Assembly: GCA_044361535.1 (NCBI GenBank)
Contig: JBIKIQ010000012.1
Location: 1-64,000 of the forward strand
DNA: 64,000 nt
Origin: UBA952 sp044361535
GTDB taxonomy: Bacteria; Bacteroidota; Bacteroidia; Flavobacteriales_D; Crocinitomicaceae
Direction: 5' to 3'
Numbering within the stretch: position 1 is the first letter of the stretch; each line of letters starts with the position of its first letter. The translations under genes were made by a program, and so were the position numbers. The notes under the pieces are model-generated. The model saw only the letters and a program-made list of their open reading frames with translations, had not been told where the DNA came from and did not search any database. This document shows, piece after piece, positions 1 to 5,297 of this stretch.

Positions 1-683
1 ATATTGATTAAGCCTGAAATCGCTCCTCCACCATAAAGCGTCGAAGCACCACCTTTTATATACTCAATTTGTCTTAAGTCAAGGGGTGGAATTTGCATAA
101 TACTCAAACTTCCTGAAAAGCCGCCATACAAAGGAAATCCGTCCTTTAAAATTTGGGTGTATCTTCCATCAAGACCTTGAATTCTAACGTTTGCAGTATT
201 ACTGGTTGCCGAGGTTTGTTGCACTTGTATCCCTGTGCTATGCGTTAGTAAATGTGCGACTTTACTTGGGTCCATAGTGGCTGCTTCATCAATTTCTTCT
301 GTTAAAACTTCTACTCTTGTTGGTGTTTTAGAAATACTTCTGTTATTTCTTGTACCTACTACTACCACTTGATCCATTTCTTTATTTGCAGATTCCATGA
401 AAACAAAAGGAATAGCATTTTCCAGCGGAAAGGTTAATTCTAATTCCAATTTTTCGTAGCCCATGTATGAAAAAACAAGAGTTTGCTTTCCATTAGGAAT
501 ATTTGTTACGATAACTTTTCCGTCCCTGTCTGCAATTGCGCCGTTATTAGTGCCTTTTATTTTTGCAGTTGCACCTGAAAGTAATTCATTTGCAAGACTA
601 TCTTTTATTACTGTCGTAAAGCTATTTTGACCAAATGCAAGAATATTGAAAAGCAAAGAAAAAATGAAAATTGATTTATGCAT
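1..683 (-). CDS. TonB-dependent receptor, N-terminal part (cut by window edge)
   Basis: Reading from the ATG at 683 down to the left edge gives an open frame of about 227 residues with no stop, so the gene continues outside the window. Residues 1-18 look like a signal peptide (MHKSIFIFSLLF, cleaved near GQ). Residues ~20-105 form a carboxypeptidase-regulatory-like domain, with NGKQTLVFSYMGYE typical of this fold. Residues ~110-225 are a TonB plug: a run of four valines at its start (DQVVVVG), then VRIQGLDGRY, LKDGFPLYGG and IEYIKGGASTLYGGGAISG. Such proteins sit in the outer membrane and import nutrients such as metal chelates, oligosaccharides or peptides with energy from TonB/ExbBD. The substrate cannot be told from this part. 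A consensus -7 box ends 16 nt before the ATG and supports this start. Confidence 0.9.
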   Translation of the reverse strand, partial: MHKSIFIFSLLFNILAFGQNSFTTVIKDSLANELLSGATAKIKGTNNGAIADRDGKVIVTNIPNGKQTLVFSYMGYEKLELELTFPLENAIPFVFMESANKEMDQVVVVGTRNNRSISKTPTRVEVLTEEIDEAATMDPSKVAHLLTHSTGIQVQQTSATSNTANVRIQGLDGRYTQILKDGFPLYGGFSGSLSIMQIPPLDLRQIEYIKGGASTLYGGGAISGLIN

Positions 684-698
684 GAGAAAAGATTTCCA

Positions 699-717
699 CA
701 AAGTTACGCAATGCGTA
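699..717 (-). promoter_or_regulatory. Promoter -7 box and overlapping palindrome before the TonB receptor
   Basis: On the minus strand TAACTTTG (706 to 699) fits the Bacteroidota -7 consensus TAnnTTTG and lies 16 nt before the ATG at 683. Overlapping its upstream edge is a palindrome TACGCA-A-TGCGTA (705-717). A related half-site, CGCATTAC, lies about 20 nt further upstream. No convincing -33 TTG is visible, which suits an activator-dependent or repressed promoter. The operator role is inferred. Confidence 0.5.
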
Positions 718-787
718 TAGGATTTTCTGTAATGCGATTGAATTAAAAAAAAATACTAATGATAATTAAACCACTGAGATTCATTAG

Positions 788-1567
788 TTACGGTTCTTTA
801 TTGTTTTTGGTAAGGGTGTAGTTTAAACTGGCAAAGAAAAAATGAATTTGAATAAAATTGTAGCGATTCGATCCATTTGCTCCACCTTCAAGCAATCTAT
901 AGCCAATGTTTCCTTGTAGGTTTTTAGTAATACAATATCTTCCAGATAATGATAGGTCTATTGCTCTGCCTTTACTTGCGGCTAAACCTTCTCCAAAAAA
1001 ATCAACACCCATTTTTTGAGATATATCCCATTTGGCTAATAGGTTGATAAGAGGAACGAAACCAACACTAAAATTTTCTTTAAAAAACTCACTATTCTTT
1101 AACGAGACCCCTGCATCCCTAATTTTTGCAGACAAACCAAGGCCAAATTTGAAATTATCTTTATTTATGATTCTTCGATTATAGGTAAATCGATAAGAAT
1201 TAAACTTATAAATAACCTCAATTGGAATATTAGCTTTAAAGTTTTTCCCATTAAATAGTATATCATTTTCTATTGTTCCAGTTTCTGCAATTTTAAAGGG
1301 AGCGTAAAGCAATGAAAAGTAATTTTTTCCATCTGATAAATAACCAACGCGCAACCTCACAAATGGACTAACTGGTGTATGAAAAGTGTTTTTCAGAGAA
1401 AATAACGTTCCATTATTACCGTTACGAATATCATTAACATTTGTGAAGAATGCTCCTGTTTCAAGATCAATAAAAGCCTGACCATTCGAATACACGCTGG
1501 AATTCAAACAAATAAAAAGAATCCAATATTTAAATAGGAAGCCAAACTTAGAAATCAAGTTATTCAT
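788..1567 (-). CDS. Predicted outer-membrane beta-barrel protein, function unknown
   Basis: This 259-residue protein begins with a hydrophobic signal segment (residues ~10-28) and is then rich in alternating hydrophobic/polar strands and aromatic residues. Examples are YNRRIINKDNFKFGLG and the C-terminal FIQIHFFFASLNYTL, the pattern of a small outer-membrane barrel. No catalytic motif is visible and I do not recognise the family. It lies just upstream of the TonB receptor on the same strand with a ~100-nt gap. That gap holds the receptor's own -7 box, so the two may be functionally linked but separately initiated. No -7 consensus was found upstream of it. A soluble periplasmic beta protein is the alternative. 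Confidence 0.65.
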   Translation of the reverse strand: MNNLISKFGFLFKYWILFICLNSSVYSNGQAFIDLETGAFFTNVNDIRNGNNGTLFSLKNTFHTPVSPFVRLRVGYLSDGKNYFSLLYAPFKIAETGTIENDILFNGKNFKANIPIEVIYKFNSYRFTYNRRIINKDNFKFGLGLSAKIRDAGVSLKNSEFFKENFSVGFVPLINLLAKWDISQKMGVDFFGEGLAASKGRAIDLSLSGRYCITKNLQGNIGYRLLEGGANGSNRYNFIQIHFFFASLNYTLTKNNKEP

Positions 1568-1599
1568 ATTCAGTTCTTTTTTTTGAATTGTGTTGTTTA

Positions 1600-1778
1600 A
1601 TTATTAACAGTTTCTTCCTTGGCGAAGGTGGCGATTTTCACCATCCCGAAGCTTTGGGATTGGTGCGTAGATCCAAACTTTGATTAACCACACAGCGAAG
1701 CAGCCACGAAGTGAAATGTGTTTGAGGAGCAATGAACCGACACTTTTGCCAATTGAAAATCAGCGAAGCTAAACCCGT
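1600..1778. other. Intergenic stretch with near-palindrome, no gene supported
   Basis: No convincing gene is present; a 63-codon frame here has no recognisable content. The stretch includes an imperfect palindrome TCCCGAAGCTTTGGGA (about 1645-1660), related to the perfect 18-bp palindrome found twice near 39.45 kb. On the minus strand the start (AACACGGGTTTAGC) and the end (GCCACCTTCGCC, CTGTTAATA) have the look of the long folded spacers that often separate accessory genes in Bacteroidota. That comparison is from memory and is not proof. Confidence 0.35.
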
Positions 1779-1793
1779 GTTACAAGCCGTTAT
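1779..1793 (+). repeat. Left 15-bp inverted repeat flanking the ABC operon
   Basis: GTTACAAGCCGTTAT lies 2 nt from the stop codon of the ABC ATPase gene. Its reverse complement, with one mismatch (14/15), is found at 3410-3424 just beyond the start of the operon. The pair encloses exactly the two ABC genes (about 1.6 kb), as expected for ends of a mobile cassette. No transposase is present. Confidence 0.6.
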
Positions 1794-1794
1794 T

Positions 1795-2475
1795 CTATTT
1801 AAGCTCAAGTTTTTCAATTCGGTTTCCAATTATAATTTCTTTCATTTCTTGTTCTAAGTTTTTAAATTCGGACTTTTGAACTGATTTAACTTGTTCTCCT
1901 TTTCTCAAAAGATGTATTTCGTCACAAGTGTCGCTGAGCGTTGAAAAAATATGTGATGAAATTATTACTATTTTATTGAGCTCTTTTAGCTTCAAAATTA
2001 TTTCTGTCAATATGATATTGCTTTGAATATCAACTCCATTAAAAGGTTCGTCAAGGATAAAGTATTCGTTTTCTTGAAGGAGAATAGCGGTGATTGCTAA
2101 TTTCTTCTTCATTCCTGTTGAGTATGTTGATGCGTATTGATTGAGCGGTAAGTCAAAAATATTCTTGCTGTCAAATTCTAAACTTGTTTTACCACGTGCA
2201 TTGCAAAGTAGTCTGATGTATTCTTTGCCTGTTATCATTGAGAAAAAGAAAGGGTCTGTCAAAAGAAAGCCTAAATGATTTTTTAAAGGGGTAAAGTCGG
2301 AAATTATTTCTCCATTATAACTTTCTAAACCTGCAATACATCTAAATAATGTTGTTTTTCCTGCTCCGTTTTCACCTACAATTCCGTAAGCTTTTCCTTT
2401 TGAAAACTCCATTGAAATGTTTTTCAAAACTTCGTTATTACCGAAACTTTTGCTTAGTCCATTAATTTTAATCAT
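1795..2475 (-). CDS. ABC transporter ATP-binding protein
   Basis: This 226-residue ABC ATPase has a complete set of motifs: Walker A GENGAGKTT (~residues 34-42), a signature of the YSTGMKKKL type (~118-126), Walker B YFILDEPFNGVD (~137-148) and a switch histidine in IISSH (~174-178). It would hydrolyse ATP on the cytoplasmic face of an exporter. The short form with MKKKL after the signature Gly is common in ABC-2-type drug, bacteriocin or sodium exporters (CcmA-like). The permease partner is the next gene upstream, overlapping by 8 nt, so the two are translationally coupled. The pair sits inside 15-bp inverted repeats in an accessory region. The substrate is unknown. Confidence 0.9.
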   Translation of the reverse strand: MIKINGLSKSFGNNEVLKNISMEFSKGKAYGIVGENGAGKTTLFRCIAGLESYNGEIISDFTPLKNHLGFLLTDPFFFSMITGKEYIRLLCNARGKTSLEFDSKNIFDLPLNQYASTYSTGMKKKLAITAILLQENEYFILDEPFNGVDIQSNIILTEIILKLKELNKIVIISSHIFSTLSDTCDEIHLLRKGEQVKSVQKSEFKNLEQEMKEIIIGNRIEKLELK

Positions 2476-3388
2476 TCAATATATATTTTAGCTTATTAAT
2501 AGACTTTGTATAAAAAAACGGAATGATAGCTACTAATAAAGGCGGAAAGAAAAGGCTAAATGCAATTACCATTCCTTCTGGTAAATTCATCTCACCTGGA
2601 TATGCTGAATATTTAGCAAGAATTACAGCCCAAAGAAACAAAAGACCAATCAAGAAAAAGATTAAAATCAATTCAAATTCGCTTGGATAAAATATCAAAA
2701 GACTAATTATGATTGGAATAGCCATTAGAGTAGCATTTTTATAAGCATTAAAAACTTTGTTTTTTAAAAAAACTTTGGGAGTTTCTGAGTGTATCCAAAC
2801 GTAATATTCTTGCTCAGGTTTAGAATAGTAACTTAAGGAGGTAATAAAAACTAATAAAAATGCGAAAATCCCCAAATTTAGATTATTAACATTTATAGCA
2901 ACAATGGTCAAAGCATAAGCAATTGGAAATATGAAAAAGGTCTTTCTGAAACCTGTCGAAAATTCAAATGGTCTTTTAGAAAATGGTGTTGGGATTGTTA
3001 GATTGAAATTGGAGTGAAAAGATAATAAGGCAAGAACAATCGAACACATAAATAGAATACTGGCTTCAAAGAGGAAACTTTTGTATAATAGAATAGAAAC
3101 AAAAGGTATGCAAAGAATAAAGTTTTCTAAAACCCTTATTTTCATTTTTGATTTATCCCCGAAAGTTGATAGTAAAAAATCCGTTCTATTTTTTTCAGAA
3201 AGTTTGAATTCTAAACTAAGGCAAGCCAAGATTACTAGGTATTTGGCAAACTCTGTCTTATGGAAAATGTATTCTGAAAGCAAAACAAATGCAGTTAATG
3301 CCAAAAGATAGCCTAAAAGAGGATTAAGTCCTGTTTCCTTAATCTTTCGGTTTGTCATTACATATTGCAAATTAAAATAGTCTTTCAT
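2468..3388 (-). CDS. Integral membrane protein, predicted ABC-2-like permease
   Basis: This 306-residue protein has about eight hydrophobic segments (for example LLGYLLALTAFVLL near residue 25, TIVAINVNNLNLGIFAFLLVF near 165, and ELILIFFLIGLLFLWAV near 240) separated by short charged loops. There is no soluble domain. Its overlap by 8 nt with the ABC ATPase marks it as the membrane half of that exporter, although I do not recognise a named permease family in the sequence itself. The N-terminus MKDYFNLQYVMTNRKIKETG is a cytoplasmic start typical of ABC-2 permeases. The likely promoter lies in the repeat upstream (TATTTTTG at 3456-3463 on the minus strand). Function beyond export is not inferable. 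Confidence 0.75.
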   Translation of the reverse strand: MKDYFNLQYVMTNRKIKETGLNPLLGYLLALTAFVLLSEYIFHKTEFAKYLVILACLSLEFKLSEKNRTDFLLSTFGDKSKMKIRVLENFILCIPFVSILLYKSFLFEASILFMCSIVLALLSFHSNFNLTIPTPFSKRPFEFSTGFRKTFFIFPIAYALTIVAINVNNLNLGIFAFLLVFITSLSYYSKPEQEYYVWIHSETPKVFLKNKVFNAYKNATLMAIPIIISLLIFYPSEFELILIFFLIGLLFLWAVILAKYSAYPGEMNLPEGMVIAFSLFFPPLLVAIIPFFYTKSINKLKYILND

Positions 3389-3409
3389 TTTATGATCGGT
3401 CTGTCTTTT

Positions 3410-3424
3410 ATAATGGCTTGTAAC
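3410..3424 (-). repeat. Right 15-bp inverted repeat flanking the ABC operon
   Basis: ATAATGGCTTGTAAC is the inverted partner (14/15) of the repeat at 1779-1793. It lies 22 nt upstream of the permease ATG. Its last 4 nt overlap the start of the 114-bp direct repeat at 3421, so two kinds of boundary repeat meet here. Confidence 0.6.
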
Positions 3425-3534
3425 TTGTTTCTAACCAACAAAGTTCAGATTTAATCAAAAATACAACATATATACTTAACATACCCAATTGGTGATTGAA
3501 AACGAATTTCTCGAACCTGAAAATCAATCTTTTA
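3421..3534. repeat. Direct repeat R1 (114 bp) bordering the toxin-antitoxin block
   Basis: This stretch matches 5053-5166 in the same orientation without gaps, about 104 of 114 positions by eye. The longest identical block is CAATTGGTGATTGAAAACGA and its continuation. The two copies lie 1632 bp apart and enclose the two toxin-antitoxin modules. On the minus strand each copy contains TTG, 22 nt, TATTTTTG, a plausible Bacteroidota promoter; in R1 it would drive the ABC operon. No coding potential is seen. Confidence 0.85.
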
Positions 3535-3629
3535 CGAACCGCTGTCTACCTGACCCTTATCTACAATGGTGTGAGATCCTCTCCCTGTCAAATATTGGGA
3601 GGACAGGCTACTCGATTATGTGGGGTTTC
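3535..3629. other. Unassigned segment with strong dyads between R1 and the toxin stop
   Basis: GC-richer than its surroundings, with short complementary arms (TCTCCC with GGGAGG around a short A/T loop near 3582-3602). It contains no gene I can support. It looks like structured RNA or the scar of a mobile element. I could not match it to a known RNA family. Confidence 0.25.
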
Positions 3630-3950
3630 CTATTTCACCACCGAAGGAAGCAATGGAGTTAATTTATTCTTCAAATCCATTCGTTCGTTTAGGATTCTGG
3701 CGATTTCAATCGATTGATCGTCCATTACTCGATAGAAAATTATATGCTTTGATGTTCTTTTACCTTTCAATTCTGGGTAAATTTCTTCATAAACTTTTCC
3801 TATTTGAGGTTTTTTAGCGATTGTAGAAAACGCATTAAGCAAGAGTTTATAATATTTATCTGCCTGACTTTCAGACCATGCCTCAACAGTGTAATTCCAT
3901 ATATCAGATAAATCCTTTACGGCATTGTTCGTTAACTTAAACTTTGCCAT
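3630..3950 (-). CDS. ParE/RelE-superfamily toxin
   Basis: This 106-residue small basic protein opens with MAKFKLTNNAVKDLSDIWNY, the usual ParE N-terminus (beta strand, then helix with DL..I..Y). It continues with KPQIGKVYEEIYPEL and the C-terminal strand HIIFYRVMDDQSIEIARIL, matching the ParE/YoeB-like fold with the late arginine and I-x-R-I-L motif. ParE toxins inhibit DNA gyrase; RelE relatives cleave mRNA. The gene directly abuts its antitoxin (TAA immediately followed by ATG), the usual arrangement. Its tail continues about a dozen residues past the core (KNKLTPLLPSVVK) into the unassigned segment, so the extreme C-terminus may be acquired. Confidence 0.85.
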   Translation of the reverse strand: MAKFKLTNNAVKDLSDIWNYTVEAWSESQADKYYKLLLNAFSTIAKKPQIGKVYEEIYPELKGKRTSKHIIFYRVMDDQSIEIARILNERMDLKNKLTPLLPSVVK

Positions 3951-4193
3951 TTATTTTCTGCCTGCTTTTAACATTTTTAAATGCTCGTCAGGGTCAAAAT
4001 CTTCGGCTAAACCACTATTAATACCTTCGTCAATCGCATGACGCAAAGCAATAATTTTCTGTTCCTCTTCTTCAAGTAGTCTTAATCCAGCACGAACTGC
4101 CTCACTTGCATTTTTGTACCGTCCTTCTCTTAAAATATTTTGAATAAATTGATCAAAATAACTACCCAAGGTAATTGATGTGTTTTTACTCAT
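3951..4193 (-). CDS. ParD-family antitoxin
   Basis: An 80-residue protein starting MSKNTSITLGSYFDQFI, with the ribbon-helix-helix DNA-binding segment in the first ~40 residues (beta strand TSITLG, then helices with EGRYKNASEAVRAGLRLLEEEE). This is a near-textbook ParD/CopG-like antitoxin. The C-terminal part (INSGLAEDFDPDEHL) would wrap the toxin. An upstream in-frame start (4220) is rejected because it lies inside the promoter; the ATG at 4193 is 16 nt after a consensus -7 box. The gene is followed without a gap by the toxin. It is likely autoregulated through the palindrome at 4214-4230. Confidence 0.9.
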   Translation of the reverse strand: MSKNTSITLGSYFDQFIQNILREGRYKNASEAVRAGLRLLEEEEQKIIALRHAIDEGINSGLAEDFDPDEHLKMLKAGRK

Positions 4194-4208
4194 AACAACT
4201 AATTTTAG

Positions 4209-4238
4209 CAAACATACCAAATATTGGTATTATTTCAA
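4209..4238 (-). promoter_or_regulatory. ParDE promoter with 17-bp palindromic operator
   Basis: The minus strand reads TTG (4238-4236), 19 nt, TATGTTTG (4216-4209), a full match to the TTG/TAnnTTTG promoter. In the spacer and overlapping the -7 box lies the perfect inverted repeat ATACCAA-TAT-TTGGTAT (4214-4230). The position and symmetry are those of an antitoxin-binding operator. Confidence 0.8.
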
Positions 4239-4277
4239 AATATATTTTGGGAGTTTTTGGCTATGGTTAATCACATA

Positions 4278-4328
4278 TAACGTTTTGCAAATAGGCGGTC
4301 GGCGAATGCTTAAGCTTATTTGCTGTTA
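4278..4328. other. Imperfect hairpin between the two toxin-antitoxin modules
   Basis: TAAC (4278-4281) and GCAAATA (4287-4293) pair with TATTTGC (4317-4323) and GTTA (4325-4328), leaving an asymmetric bulge and a GC-rich loop. The outer TAAC/GTTA, imperfect arms and ~50-bp size recall integron attC sites. The core triplets do not fit the attC consensus well and no integrase is in the window. It could also act as a terminator-like structure for HigBA. Confidence 0.4.
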
Positions 4329-4338
4329 GAGTATATCC

Positions 4339-4629
4339 TTAAATTTGAATAGAGATGTTAACTTTTCCCCCAAAACCTTTTTCAACTATGTCGAATAAAG
4401 TTTTCAGAGTCATATTGCTACCATCATTTTCAACCCTTGAAATATAAGTTCTTTTTTTGTCCACCAATTCCGCAAGTTGTTCTTGGGTTAAGTGTTTTTC
4501 TTCACGAGCCTTTTTTAGGAGTAACCCGATCTTAAATGACTCGAATTCACGCTCCAATTCATCACGGCGATAAGTACCTTTTTTACCGTATACTTCATCT
4601 TTAATTTCTTTCCAATTTCTTGTGCTCAT
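4339..4629 (-). CDS. HigA-type antitoxin (XRE-family HTH)
   Basis: A 96-residue protein from the ATG at 4629 (MSTRNWKEIKDE). Residues ~35-90 are a Cro/C1 helix-turn-helix: GLLLKKAREEKHLTQEQLAE, then KRTYISRVENDGSNMTLKTL. The N-terminal helix (VYGKKGTYRRDELEREFE) is typical of antitoxins whose toxin gene comes first. The start at 4629 leaves a 1-nt gap after the toxin stop; an earlier in-frame ATG at 4650 would overlap the toxin by 20 nt and is less likely. It should neutralise the toxin and repress the operon via the palindrome at 4988-5003. Confidence 0.88.
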   Translation of the reverse strand: MSTRNWKEIKDEVYGKKGTYRRDELEREFESFKIGLLLKKAREEKHLTQEQLAELVDKKRTYISRVENDGSNMTLKTLFDIVEKGFGGKVNISIQI

Positions 4630-4630
4630 T

Positions 4631-4978
4631 TTATTCGTTTTTTGTCTCATAATACTTCTGCATTAGTTGCAGAGCCTTGTTAATTTCATTTTTGGGAGTC
4701 TTTTGAGTCTTTTTTGTAAAACCATTTAATAAAATGACCAGTTTTCCATTGTCAAAAAAGCAAAATACTCTCCAAATATTAGATCCTAATTGAATCCTTG
4801 CTTCATAAAGTCCATTTGTTCCAACAAGCATTTTCAAATAATTGCTCGGCACTTTTTCAATGGTTTCTATGGCTTCAATTATCTTAAATATTTTGTTTTG
4901 AACCTTAACGGGTTGCTTTTTCAAGAATTCACTAAAGTGATTTTCAAATTCGACAACTTCGCGGACTTTTTGATTCAT
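4631..4978 (-). CDS. HigB/RelE-type toxin (phage-derived Gp49-like family)
   Basis: This 115-residue protein carries the features of HigB/Gp49-like ribosome-dependent mRNA interferases: an N-terminal helix (FSEFLKKQPVKVQNKIFKI), LVGTNGLYEARIQLGSNIWRVFCFFD in the middle (the conserved GLYE-R...-R-FYF-like block), then GKLVILLNGFTKKTQKTP, whose K-K-T-P pattern is characteristic. The toxin precedes its antitoxin, as in higBA. The predicted transcription start almost coincides with the ATG, so the mRNA may be leaderless, which would keep toxin translation different from antitoxin translation. Confidence 0.88.
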   Translation of the reverse strand: MNQKVREVVEFENHFSEFLKKQPVKVQNKIFKIIEAIETIEKVPSNYLKMLVGTNGLYEARIQLGSNIWRVFCFFDNGKLVILLNGFTKKTQKTPKNEINKALQLMQKYYETKNE

Positions 4979-4982
4979 AACA

Positions 4983-5013
4983 CAAATGTAACTTATAAGT
5001 TACTATTATCCAA
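4983..5013 (-). promoter_or_regulatory. HigBA promoter with 16-bp palindrome
   Basis: The minus strand has TTG (5013-5011), 20 nt, TACATTTG (4990-4983). The perfect palindrome GTAACTTATAAGTTAC (4988-5003) overlaps the -7 box and spacer. The -7 box ends only 4 nt before the HigB ATG at 4978. The arrangement predicts autorepression by HigA and a start site at or within a few bases of the ATG. Confidence 0.78.
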
Positions 5014-5052
5014 ATTTATTTCAGTAGTTGAATGGAAGTGGATGATTTACTC

Positions 5053-5166
5053 TAACTTATTACTAACCGCCAAAGCTCAGATTTAATCAAAAATACGACA
5101 TATGTACTTAACATACTCAATTGGTGATTGAAAACGAATTTCTCGAACCTAAAAATCAATCTTTTT
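5053..5166. repeat. Direct repeat R2 (114 bp) bordering the toxin-antitoxin block
   Basis: Second copy of the repeat at 3421-3534, same orientation, about 91% identical by eye. It lies upstream of the HigBA promoter and ends ~130 nt before the S9 peptidase gene. The rest of the 4979-5297 interval holds the HigBA promoter on the left, the peptidase -7 box on the right, and nothing else I can identify. Confidence 0.85.
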
Positions 5167-5274
5167 ACTTGAGGTATTTCAATGGGAATTCTGTTTTTTG
5201 CTTTCTCGTTGATGGGTGTATATTCCATTTGTAAAAGGGATTTTGGGAAACGAGGTATTCGTATTATTCTTTCC

Positions 5275-5282
5275 TATCTTTG
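5275..5282 (+). promoter_or_regulatory. -7 box of the S9 peptidase gene
   Basis: TATCTTTG matches TAnnTTTG and lies 16 nt before the ATG at 5298. Its last three bases form a TTG that would otherwise be read as a start codon 18 nt upstream of the ATG. No good -33 element is seen. Confidence 0.6.
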
Positions 5283-5297
5283 AAAAAAAATATCAAT

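Noticed and set aside
1638..1829. 63-codon frame overlapping the end of the ABC ATPase gene
   Set aside because: No family features. It lies over a palindrome-containing spacer and partly over the stop of a real gene on the same strand.
3535..3657. Group II intron 3' end
   Set aside because: I could not identify a domain V hairpin with its conserved triad or a maturase frame.
4194..4220. Longer start for the ParD antitoxin
   Set aside because: It would lie inside the promoter and operator (4209-4238). ATG 4193 fits the family N-terminus.
1600..5170. Complete insertion sequence or prophage
   Set aside because: Repeats are present, but no transposase, integrase or phage structural gene is encoded in the region.
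5280..5297. TTG as the start of the S9 peptidase
   Set aside because: The TTG is the end of the -7 box TATCTTTG. The ATG at 5298 starts a proper signal peptide.
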